From Drosophila persimilis (Eukaryota; Arthropoda; Insecta; Diptera; Drosophilidae), in the NCBI RefSeq assembly GCF_003286085.1, contig NW_020825356.1, forward strand, positions 558,001 through 622,000: a DNA stretch of 64,000 bases, written 5' to 3'. Made by a program: the position numbers and the translations under genes. Under the pieces are notes generated by a model. That model did no database searches. It saw only the letters and a program-made list of their open reading frames with translations, and was not told where the DNA came from. Position 1 is the first letter of the stretch, and each line of letters starts with the position of its first letter. Positions 23,726-35,900 of the stretch are shown here, piece by piece.

Positions 23726-26700
23726 GCATAACTGGAGCGCGGAAACGTAACGCGCTGCCCAAGGCCGATCAGGTGGCGCATTAATTGCCACAGCAGATCT
23801 CTCAAAACTGTGGGATAGTCACTGGCTGGCTCCTCCTGCTCCCCTTCCTAATGGCTAGCAGCACTGATTGCCTGTGGAAGGACTCTCCTCAGCTGGGGTC
23901 CTGTCAGACTCCTGCCCGGAAGTGACCTGCGCCCCAGGGCACGGACATTATGGAAGGACATAAAGTCTGTAAAGATCCAAAGGGTACTTTTTTTACAAAA
24001 ATCAAAGGGCCATACGACCATACGAAAGATAGAAAGCAGGACGTTGATCCTCCTAAAGAACAATCGATGGATCTTTGTAATGCCTTCAACTCTTATGGTG
24101 ACCCCCACACTAAATGGTGAATATCCCATCGAGTGGTGACCCCATCAAATCAGCGACTCGGTAAGGAAATATCTTTTAAAGGCCTTCAATCTGTAGAGAA
24201 ACCAACCAAAGATCCATTGATGTGCCCCTGGGGACTCCTTCAACGAATATCCTTCAAATGGTGACCCATTCGTTGTGGCAACTAAGTCGCAAATCCTTGG
24301 CACTCGCTCGCAACGCAACTCAACGGCACACGAGCACACGCATCGATTTCACGGCTTGCAAACCACAAGAGCGCGCCTCCGCTGGGACCAAAACGCTTGA
24401 GAGGATTGCCTGCCAGTACGTGGCACATTCTGTGGATATTTCACGCCTCCTTTGGTGCTCCCTTTTTGGGAGAGTAGCCAAACTAACCACCAGACAGGAT
24501 GCCGAGGATGAGGATGAGACAGCAGCGGTGCGCTGCTTGCCGATAAGGATATGACAAATTTCACGCGCTTAGCGCAAAAAGGACAACAAAGGAGCTGGGG
24601 CTTGACAGGGCAAGGTGGACGCCGTCAGCGGCTTACCTTTCGAGACGGGTAGAGGCTTTTGTCAGATTTCCAAAAGCCGAAAAAAAAAACAAACACCAAA
24701 AATCGAAAACCCCGAAACCCCGAAACCCCGGAAACTGAAGTCAAGATAGCAATCACCGGGGATGAAGAGAGCACTGTGCGGCGCTCGACTCGACTCGACT
24801 CGCACTTTAATCAATCGCAACCGATTTGTCGGCTTAACATGTACAACATGACGCAAATAGAAGGCCCTGCCAGGAGGCAAGGAGGCAGAAAGCCAGGGAG
24901 GCAGGAGCTCTGAAGCCCCGGAGGGTGGCCGGCATTAAAGTGAGCAATCGACAAGGATTAGCGTCTGCCTGGGAGTCCGATTTGTTTGACTGGTGGCTTG
25001 TGTTTTGGGTTGGGCTTAGCGGGTATTGCCTGTAAAGTGGTCTGCTAATAGTTGTTTAGAGCGTGAGAAGATGATGAGAGCGAGCGGCAATGGGATGAGA
25101 AAAGCAAGAGAATATCTGATAGACACTCCGCAGCCACATGATAGAGTCGAAGCATCCACAGCAATGGTGAGATGCAACAAAACAGGGATAAACAATGATT
25201 ATTGATATCTTTCCCAAGAAGAAACGAGATTCTGCCTTAAATTTATATGTTTTTAGCTTTATTTTTACTCGAAATTAAATCAAAAGTGATCCTTTTCTGC
25301 ATGTTAAGTTCGGTTGGTTTGGTTATACGTGTAGCGGGTTATGCAGCAGCGCTCCTCGGTCGGTTGTGTTGCTTTTTAATCCGTGGATCTGCGCGTAACA
25401 GGCTTCGGTAACAGTGATCTATTTCAGTGGAGATTTGGTAATTTTTAGTAGAGAAACTAGTGTATCCTTTATCAACGAGGCAAGTCCTTGATTTTCAGTA
25501 TTCTTCTCCTCCAAATCAATGCAATATTTCCATAGAACAAACTTCGAGTGGGTTAAAGCTGAGGAAAAACCTCAAGAATATCCTATCAGACACTTTCCCA
25601 TGCCTTTGGACTTAACATAATTTTACTCAGATTTCCTATTCCCATCCAAGGGCAATATTCCGGATGAATTGTCGGTCGTGTCCAATGGGATGATGGGATA
25701 ACAATTTATAATGGCTTAAGTACGATTTACGAGTGTATATGCGGCGGCGGCTAATCAGGGAACCAGCATCAACATTGTCTCTGGACAAACCCTCGAATCC
25801 TCGAACCCTCGAACCCTAACCATCAAGAAACCGTTGAATCCTCCCCTTAGGAATGGGCACACGACCAAAACGAGAGCCTGGACCCTTGACAATGGCTCTA
25901 TTTTTATGCGATTTACTTGTTTTGATAAACATTCGACATTTCTGACAGTCAAACGACACCCAAAAATGGAGATGCGATGAGATGATGAGACGGGATACGA
26001 CGAACCCCAAAACAAAGCTGCTGCTGCTGCTGCTAGCCTGCTGGAAATAATTTGAAAATTACTTCTATATTTTTATGAAGGTCGCGTGCGGTTTGGTCGT
26101 GATCAAAACCGAAGATAGGCTGAACCGAAATACGAGTGTAAATCATATAGTATTCTCGCATAAATCTACATACACTCGTCGGAGAGTGCAGAACTTTTGT
26201 TTTTAGTTCACTTTATTGTTTGATAAGTATTGCGATACTAATTCCGGCAGCACATTGGAGAATCGGTGGCAAGGACGAACGCTTAACACCCCTAGAACCC
26301 CCATACTTGCAACAGCTTATGGTGTGGTGGGGGTTGGAGGAGATGGGTCATCAAATTGAGATTTATGGAAAAGTTAACAGCGTTTTATGCGCATTTGCGG
26401 GGTATCGTTAAATGGACACAGTACCATCTCCCATCCAGAGAACACCATCCAGCAGAAGCAGCAGCAACAGCAGTCCGTCAGGCCGTCACTCAATCCTTCG
26501 GAAGCAGGGTGGAGAGGGGGGTTGGAGGCACTAATAAGCACCTTGGGCCTTTGGCCAAAAGGACAACCGGTGGGCAAATTGGATTACTTCATTTCATTTC
26601 TCTGCTCCGTGTCTCGGGCGTCTCGGGTGTCTCGGGTGTCGGCTAACATCAAGAAGCAACGAAACACAACACACCTTCAGAGCCTTCTTCTACCTTCAGC

Positions 26701-27095
26701 GATCCAGCTCCAGCTCCAGCTCCAGCTCCAGTTTTGTGAGTGGGAAATAAATAAAAACAAATTTACAGTCCAGACATTTGGTCGATTGATTTCGGGCATT
26801 GCAGCAACCCCAGGGGCACACTGCAATCGAAGAAGAGTTGTAGGACTCCATCTTCATCTTTAACTTCAGCTTCAGGTTCGTGTTCCTCCTCTTTCTCTTT
26901 CTCTCTCTCTACCTCTCCCTCTCCCGCTCCCTCTCCCTCTCTGTGTGTGTTTCGTTTGGAGCTTCGGCTGTTCACTGTTCGCTTGCAAATTGCCGCATAT
27001 TTGTTGAGTAATTACGCTTTAACTTGTAATAAAGAAGACAAACAATAAAACGAGGCCCCAGCCGTGATCCCCCTGCCTCACAGAGCGGCACGGCA

Positions 27096-27126
27096 GGGTA
27101 GGGTAGGGTAGGGGAGGGTAGGGGAG
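27096..27126 (+). repeat. GGGTA tandem tract, G-quadruplex candidate
   Basis: Six runs of three or four G separated by one or two bases (GGGTA repeated, then GGGGA). It satisfies the usual four-G-tract pattern for a quadruplex; its function is unknown. Confidence 0.8.
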
Positions 27127-30100
27127 TGGAGTGCTGCTGCCCCATCTGGCGGCGTGTTCACAATTGAAAAGCGTGAATAACAAACGTGAACGGGGCGCAA
27201 ATTGGTTAAAAGAGTCCGAGAGTCGGGAGAGATCTCTTCAAAAGTCTTTGAGAAATGCGTTTATGCGGTTTCAGAATAACGTGATTTTATGTGCTGAGAA
27301 AAGTGATGCATTCAGTGGGACAGACCATAACTCTCTCCCTCTCTGTGGCAATTAGCCATTCAGTTTTTTTCAATATTCCTCCCAAAAATTGTATAACATT
27401 GTCCTTCTTCCATCCCTTCTTTGGTTATGAAAAGCCCAAATAAAATATTTTTGAAAAGTGCTGCTAATCGATATATTATCGAGATTTCATCGAAAAAGAA
27501 TTCCGAATGGTAAAGAATGTACTGAATTTTACAGGGAATTAATGTCAGTCAAGAAAGGGTAGTACTCTCTCTCTTCCCTCATTCTTTGTCCCTTATTCTT
27601 CAGCACACAGAAGATAGTTCTTTCAACTAAACAAAGTCCAGAAAAGGCCCCTTACCGGGAAGAGTCAGCGGAATAGCAGCGCCCGAGAGAAGTGTTAGAG
27701 TCAAAGGGAAGAAAGGGGGACCAGAGAGAAGGTCGGCGCAATCCCGAGTGCCAGTGCAGCAGTACTATTCCAAGTCGCAGTCCGAGTCCCAATCCGAATG
27801 GATGCTCGAGTGAGTGCTCCTTTCCGACTGGGCTAAAACCATAAAATGCATTATTATGCTAAATGACTATAAAAATCACGTTTACAATCCATTTATGCCT
27901 GGGATAATAACCCATGCCCATTCCCCACTCCCATTCCATCCTGCTTGGCAGGAGGCGGCGCATCAGGGCATCGGAGAGAGGGCTGAGAGAGGGCTCTGGG
28001 AGGCTGCAGATGGACGTTGGACGGGCTGTTGGGATGTTGGCTAAAACCCTGAAAGGCAGCATTTGTTTACGCCGCGAATAATTGAGTTATCTGATCTCCA
28101 GGTCCCAGTCCCAGTCTCAGTCCCAGTCCCAGAGAGCAACAGAGCCGCCACGAGGGTGGAGCTGCAGTGGAGGCTCTGGCTCTGCAGACACGAAAAGTGA
28201 CTTTTGGATATGGCGGGTGCGGGCGGGGGGATGCTTGCTGCAAACGAGGGTCGTCTTTTCTAGGATTGAAGAGTGCGGTTTCGGTGGACGGTGGCGGCTG
28301 CTATGGCTATGAGGCAGACGGACAGTGGACGGACGAGCGAGCTGAGCCACATTGCATGTTTTGGCACTGGCACTGGCCCTGGCACTGGTACTGGCACTGG
28401 CAGCAGGTAGGTGTGGCAGCAGCAGCAGCAGCAGGGTTTATGTAGCAAATTGTTTGGGGGCACATTAGAAGGTAACCACTGTCGTTCCCTGCCGTCTTGT
28501 ACTTGTTCCTCTGCTTCTCGGTTCCTGCTCCTTCCCCTGCGTCTGCCGCTGCCGCTGTTCCTGGCTGTTTTTCCTGCCCCTTGTTGCTGCTCTTACCCCT
28601 ACCTCTGGCCAAGTCCATTGGTAATGACTTTATTTGGTTGCTGCGTTAATGGGGCGCGCTCTTCTGCTGCTGCTACTCCTCCTTCTGCCTCTTCTCCACT
28701 TCTTTCTTCACTGCTCCTGCCCCTCCTTCTGCTTCCTTGTGCATTCGGTTGTCGGCTCGGGCAGCGCAAATTGAAAGCGCATTTCAAAATTTTTCACACC
28801 TGAAAATTATTTCGTTTCCAGACATCGTTTTTTCTTGACGGACGGTCCGTCCGCTCATCCTCATCCCAGCGGGAGGGTGAGGGTGTGCGGGGCAGGCCGA
28901 CTGTCGGCAAGTGCAGCGAATTCCGAGTGCGGCTGCAAAACGATTTTCCCGTAGCGCCGTCCACAAAAAAAAAAAAAAAACACCAAAAAGGTGCCGACCA
29001 TCCAACCATCGGGCCATCGAACGTCGAACGTCGAAACTGGGCCCATCGGCGGCGGCAATTAATCAAAATTTAATTTCAAATAGCGACGTTGACGGCGCTG
29101 CACTGCACTGCACACTCCACTATCGAAGCCGAAAAAATTGAATTGAAAAAAGTCTAAAGAGAAAACCGGTAAAAGAAAATGTAATTAATCACAAGACGGT
29201 TGCTGCTCGTCTCGTTGTTTGGGAAAAATGAAAAGCCACAAAAACACGAAAAGCAACAGAGGATACATGAGGCGGAGGCACAAACAAAAAAGCCGAAACA
29301 AAAGAGGCATCAAAAGTCGACCAGTTTCCAGGTTTTTGTTGGGAGAGAAGAGGCGCCCCCTCTTGCAATCCGTTACAATTTATAGCACTTATATTCCAAA
29401 ATTATTCGAAGAAAAATGATGTTCTTCCCCCCATTATGATCTTTCGACTGAACTGATGAATGCTTCCCCACTCATTTATGAGTCTTGATTGCATGATTGT
29501 GGGAGGGGAACACACCTTTTCGACATTAACTAAGCCATTGATTGAGTGATTGAAAGCGCAAGTTTAAGCGGACTAGCTAATATAGTAGTTTCGCCTTAAT
29601 TATTGTTCGCGTCTAACTGAATTTGAGACCCGTGGCTCCATCTAGATTTTAATTTTTCTGCCATTAACTCTTGAGTGTGCAACATATCTTCAAAGCATCG
29701 TAGTCGAGTGCCTCGACAGTGTAAATGCCCTGCATTGAATGGTTTCATAATGAGAATATGGGCATTTCCGCCAAAAAGTCTACCATGCCAAAAAACATTA
29801 AAAGTCAATAAAAACCGGTTTCCCTTTCCACTTCTGTCCTGACATTATTTTCTAAATTTATTGAAAGGTTCCGAATTTTCCCAGTTGACTTTGATCTGAA
29901 AACCTATAAAAAAAAGGCACAAGTTTGCAATTTTTGTAGTTATTTTTTCTTTAGTATTATCTCTTATAAGAGGTAATTCTTAATAAAAGGTTTTCCCCAG
30001 TTTTCGGTAACACTATGCCAGTAATGCAGGTCAATGCCTCCACGGACTTACAATAAATAGCTTGGAAAATCACATTGAATATTTGATATACATATGTATG

Positions 30101-30585
30101 TATGTACATATGTGCAGAAACATTTTTATACAGATAGTGCAACCCAGTTTTCGGAGTTTTGCTATTTTGTACCCTAGCCTCATAAGTCACTTCTGTTTTT
30201 TGTAACGCAACGTCAGGTCAAATTTGTACTTATATCTTTAAAACCGTAGGTTCAATTGTAGTAATTTTGTTGTTGAATATAAGCTACCCAAAACATATTG
30301 AACTAGAATAATTTCTCATGTTCTCAATTATTTGACTTTAGGCGGATTTTTTTAAATTAAAATGTATTATGTATTATATACTTGATCGGAAAAGTATGGA
30401 CTTATATTCTAACCTATAAATGCTGATCCCACAAATATATATATATTATTGATGGGTTCATAATGACTTCTTTCTAGATTTTTAAACAAATTTACGAGAC
30501 GACCTCGTTCTCGAAGTAGTCCTTTTCAAAAAGGCATTTTTATTTCATTTGAAAATGTTGCTTGTATTCCTTCTCTAATTTCATG

Positions 30586-30605
30586 AGCACTAGATGGCGC
30601 CAACA
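30586..30605 (-). promoter_or_regulatory. CTCF-like insulator motif
   Basis: Read on the minus strand, GGCGCCATCTAGTGC closely matches the CTCF core (GCGCC-A/C-TCTAG-T-GG type). It lies at the left edge of a cluster of related CCATCT/TCATCT words extending to about 30724. Confidence 0.6.
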
Positions 30606-30780
30606 ATTTCCAAGCCGCCATCTAAGTCACAAAATAAATTAAGTGCCATCTGTTTTGTACATAAGGGAACCAGAGCAGTGTCATCTCTTATGTAAAAACA
30701 ACAATAAAGCAGTACCATCTCTTATGTAAAAACTTAACCAGTGCAGAGTTGCCGAATCTCAACCCGCCCTCTTTTGTCAG
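30586..30780. promoter_or_regulatory. candidate boundary element with repeated CCATCT words
   Basis: Within about 150 bp the words GGCGCCATCTAG, GCCGCCATCTAAG, AGTGCCATCTGTT, GTGTCATCTCTTATG and GTACCATCTCTTATG occur, the first on the opposite strand. The last two belong to a tandem near-repeat including CATCTCTTATGTAAAAAC. The cluster sits in the gene desert between unc-4 and Socs16D, where a domain boundary would be expected. Confidence 0.45.
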
Positions 30781-32981
30781 AAGTAGTGGCCATAAAGATG
30801 ATAAGCGCATCCATTTCCATCGGCGGACACAATGTAAACTTCAATTTTGAAATTTAATTTTTCCGCTAGAGGGCTTTCCTCCTTCATCACTGGAGAGCGG
30901 CTTTATATTAATCGGTGCCGTGCTCCGTTATCGTTATCAAGTTGTTATCAAAATTGAACAATTTGAATTCAAATTCAAAATATAGGTATACTCTCAAACA
31001 AATAAAAGAATTCTTCACTTTTTTCATTGTTTACTTTTTATTATTAAAAATTTGTCTTTATATTGCCTTTGTTGTTTTGCTCATTTTCTGTGACCTCCCA
31101 GTACTCCTTCCTCTCCCTCTGTCCTCATTACGCCATGCATCTCTCTATCATCCATTCGTTTATAATATTTTCAATAGACAAATATTTTTTGTTTTTTTTT
31201 TTGTTTTGTTAAATTGTTTGTTCATTCGCTGCCCGAAGCAGTGGAGTGGGAGGGAAAGGTAGGCTGGGAGGGATCAGGAGCGCCCCAAAAATGAACCCAA
31301 GAATTTTGATTGGAATTTTCGGTTTTTGGTTTTGGTTTCAGTTTTCTTTTTGTTTCATGGGAGGAGGAAGAGGTGGTAGCCCCCTCTCTCCTATACACAT
31401 ACATACACAAATGTCGTATACATATATATTTATACAAAAAAGAAATAAATACAACGTATAAACAATTCAATCATGAGCAATAATAATAGTATACACAAAA
31501 AAAAAATTTGGTATGGTATACGGGGGGTGGGTTGTTTGGGAGCTTAAAACATAAATAACAACAAATCCGAAACCATAATTAGTCAACAATTGAAATAAAT
31601 CTAAGCAATATGAATATACAATATGCTCTTTGTTGGTGTTTCTGTTTCTGTTTCACTTTTATTTTCCTTTTCCTACTCTTCTCTTTCTCTTTCTATTGCT
31701 GTCCCACTCGTTTCGATCGTTTTGTATCGGTTTTGATTCGGTTTTCCACCTCATGCTTTCGAGTATTTTTTGACTTGAAACAAAAACCTATACCTATATA
31801 TATGAAAAGTCTTTGCTTGAACTTAAGATTGTTTTAAGATTGCTTTTACATTTGCTCTGTCTGTCCTTTCGGTTAGAGCTCAATTTCTTCTCTCGTCGTG
31901 ACACATAATTCTATAAATATCAAATTGCAGCTTGAACAAAATACTGCCGACATAGTCGACTCAGACACCTTATATAAATCACAGCTAAAAGGCAAGCATA
32001 AAATTAATTAATGAAAAACGTAGGCCCCATCCGGGTGGCGGGGTTCTTTGTTGCAGGATGGCTGGGTGGCTGGGTGGCGGGGGGTTCTGCTGGGTGGCAT
32101 ATGGCTCCTCATTTCTCAAACATATTTTTATGTACAATTTTTTCAGTTAATTCGTTATTTCGTTTACTTGACTACCGCATAATTTCTATAATATCTATAA
32201 TATTTTTCTGTTTCGTGTTTCCATTTTGTTGTAGCTTTTGTTTGCTCTTCTTTCTTCCTTCTTCTTTTTCTTCTTCATCCTGCTTTCTGCTTCGTCTCTT
32301 CTCTGCCTCCTTTCCTTCATTAAATAGTTTTTATATTTATAGTATAGCACCGAGTACAAAAAAATGATCAATAGACAGAGTTTTGAATTTTGTATTCTTC
32401 TTCGTCCTTCTACTTGCTGTTATTCTTCTTCTTCATCGTCTTCGCCTTCTTCTACTTCCTCAGCTTCTACTATTTCTTGGTTTTTATTTTTAGCAAAACT
32501 AACAGTTTCTTCCATTTACTTTACTTATTTAACGTTTTTTTTGTTTGTTTTTGTTGTTGGTTTGTTGTTTCCTTTGTTCTTGTTATACAGAACGTTTAAC
32601 GGGTTTAATGTTTCGTTTCGTTTCGTTACTTTTCTTGTTTTGCATTTCGCGTTTCTTTGTTTCGTTTGTTTAAATTCTACTACTTATGTAAGGTAATAAT
32701 TTCTGTTGCTTTCGTTTACTTTTTGTTTTTGTCACAAGCGAATCGCTTCCGAGTCCGCCTTTGCCATCCCCATGTCCATCTCCATCTCCATCTCCATCTC
32801 CTACATGGTTCCATCGCCAGAAATCTAAAAGAAATAAATATATTGCAAAATAAATATCAAAAAAGAAAAAACAATCGAGTACTACATGACCCGGACTGTG
32901 CTCCCATAAGTGAATGGATGGGAGATTATCTTAACATTTAAACATCGACAAAATATCAATGTTGCACTCTAAATCATTGGT

Positions 32982-35900
32982 TTAATCTGCGAAACGCTTT
33001 AAAAATGTCTCATGGATGATGGATGATGGATGGGATTCGACGGGATGCTCTCTGCGACTTACCTGCGAATGGGAACTGTCGGACTCCACCTGCTCGGAGT
33101 AGCAATGCTTATAGTTAAGATAGTCTAAAAGTCTTCTTGGTAATGGCAACGTCTGTATAAGATCCTTTCGTATAACCGCCTTTAGTATAACAAATCTGAA
33201 ATGGGAATACAATAGAAATACAAATCAGTCATTTTTTGGGTAAACAATAGGCAAAAATGTAAATAAAATGGAATTGAAAATTTTGAAATATCTGACTGCC
33301 TGGCTACGAGTGCGCTGTCCGCGTCCCCGCCCACCGCTGGCTGCGCCCAAGCCGAATATGGGGCCGCCCTACAGCCGTAAACAGCGGGCCAAGCAGCAGA
33401 GGCGCGACTTCAGGCGAATGCAGGATTCACTTAAGAAGGGGAAGAAACCAGAGTAGCCGCAGACATAGAGGAAGGACACCCACCTGCACATGTGCTGCAG
33501 GCTTTGTACATGCTTAAATCTAGATACTGGATTGGTTAATTGCACACGCATTGGTCCATGCTCTGGCCGGCGATGCAGAAAGAATAAATATCTGAAGTGG
33601 TAAAAAACGGGTGCAGGATTAGTAAATATCCAAGGGGCAAGTTCCTGAGATTTGTTCTCACCTGCCACTTCGCGAATGCTCGACAGCCTTCTCAATGAAT
33701 TCGGTGATGGTTTGCGACTTGAATTTGGCATAAGAGCCAAAGGAGAAGGTCCCTAAAAGAACAGACATTGGGCATGAGTATCGATTACAGAAGGGCAAAC
33801 AGCAGAGTTCTTACCCTGATCCTGTTCAATGCGCACATGTCGCACACAATTGTTCAGCTTGAAGCTTAACGAGAATATGTAATGATCATCGGAGCTATCG
33901 CGCACAATAAAAGAGCCATCCGGCTCGTTCGAGAGCACCTTTTCGGCTGCCTCCCCAGACAAGGGACCCCAGTACCAGCCGTACTGCAAAGGCAACAAAG
34001 ATTAGACATAGATGTAGCTCTGGAATAGGACCCATATTGCTTACGTCTTTGACTTTTTCAATGCTTGAGGTAAACTGCAATGCACGCGGCTCTTGGCCAC
34101 CAGGTTGCTTCTTCTGCTGTTGATCCTCCTGTTCGGGTTGTTCGACAGCTTCTTCTATGGCATAGGCGGCTGCTGCTTGAAAGAAACGCGAGTAGAGGAA
34201 AGGAAAGGAAAAGAAAGGAGGAGGCAAATCTTTTAGAGACTCTGGGCAGGAGTATGTGTCATTTATTTACCCTTCTTTGGTAATGGTGGCAGTGCACGCG
34301 ACTGGAACTTCTTGAGTCCCTCATCGGACGATGACTCCCCTGGGGCGGTGGCTGGTGTTGCTGTGACTGCTGCTGGTGACGACTCCTGGTCCTGGCCCTC
34401 AGCAGCCACAGCAGTTGCTTCCACTGCCAATGCGGCATTCGTGGCACTCGCATTTGCAGCCGCATTCGCCGCCGCCACAGAGGCGGCTGCGGCGCGACAA
34501 CGACTATGATGATTCCGACGAAAGCGAAAGATGCTGCAGAACTTTTGCTTGAGATTAAGCGTAAATTGTGACTTCTTTTCCGAGTGCACCACATGCTTAT
34601 TGTTCGGATGCTGCTGCTGGTGGTGTTGCATCTGTAGCTGTAGTTGCAGCTCCCCCGCGGGCGACTTCTCCGATGACTGTTGCTGCTGCTGTTGCAGGTT
34701 CTGCTGCTGCTGCTGCTGCTGCGTGGGCGTCTGCTGGTTATTATTGTTGTTGTTGTTGTTAAGCTTATCATTGTCCAGATTGTGTTTGCTCTGTTTGCTC
34801 AGATACTTGCCGCCATCGCTGGCAGAGCCACCCCCGCCAGCGCCCGCAGCATTCGTCGAACGATTCGAGGTGCCAACACTGCTGCGCGTTCGCGCCGTGG
34901 TCGTTGTGGCATTCGTTGTGGCCGTGGACACACTCCAGATCGTCTCGTTGCTGGACTTGACCATCATCGGTTTGTTGGGTCCCCCGCTGCCGCCACCGCC
35001 GCCGCCGTTCGAGGATGCACAGGATTTGCCTGCGTCCGAGTAGAGTGTGTGATAGAATTGCTTCACTTCGTCGAGGGTCATGTGCAGTGGCTCCGATGAC
35101 TCGCTCGTTTGCCCCTGGCACTGTCCCTGCCCCAGCCCCACTGGTGTGCGATATTTTCCATGTTTCCCTGACTTTTCCCCATCCCCATCGCTCGTCTCAG
35201 TCCCCGCCCCCGCAGCAGTCGTTCCTCCGTGTCGCTGCTTGCGTTTGTTGCGTTTATTCCTTCTGCTGGCCGCCTTGTGGTAAGTGGGGGCTCCTGCGCC
35301 TGCTCCAGCTCCTGTTCCTGCCACTGCGTTTGCCGTCACCTGCCGCTCTTTCTCTTTTTCCTTTTCCTTCTCTAGTTGCTGCTGCTGCTGCTCGATCATG
35401 TCCACGGGAAACGCATAAATATCCGAATCGATGGGCACATTATAGAAGTCAGATATCTCGCGTGTAAACAACGCATCGTGGGACATGGCCTGCGTTATAA
35501 AGATGGAATCATCGGGCTTATTCGCCGACGAAACATTCAGGGAATTGTGCGAGCTGCTCAGGCGACTATTGAGGGAATTCCTCGAGTTCGGACGCTGCCC
35601 ATGCCCGTGGCTCGAGGCAGCAGTCCCACCGCTGTAGTGATGATGGTGATGATGATGATGCGGATGGCTGTTGTACGGGTGGTTGTAGTGCCCCTGGCTG
35701 CTGCTGGTGCTGTTGTTGTTGTTGTTGTGGTAGTGACAGTGGCTCGTATGCCCACCCAGGGGGCTGTAGAGGCTGGCCTGCCGTCGCTGCAAACTCAAAC
35801 TGCTGTTGTCCGACGGCGGCTGTCTCCGAGCTCCGTAATACAAATCGTAATCATGGATTTCCGAGAGACCGGCAGCATTGAAATTGAAACGCTGCTGGGA

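Larger units (their letters stand above)
22307..32981. other. intergenic between the inverted pair and Socs16D
   Basis: No gene with coding character was found over 10.7 kb. It includes simple repeats, a G-rich tract at 27.1 kb, a CTCF-like cluster at 30.6-30.75 kb and, from 31 to 33 kb, T/pyrimidine-rich sequence that probably includes the Socs16D 3' UTR. Confidence 0.5.

Noticed and set aside
34531-35043. 170-codon open frame on the plus strand rich in Cys
   Set aside because: Antisense of Gln/Asn repeat codons (CAG/CAA read as CTG/TTG and TGC) of the large Socs16D exon.
35558-35755. Thr-rich 65-codon minus-strand frame
   Set aside because: Another frame of the His/Asn/Ser repeat part of the Socs16D exon.
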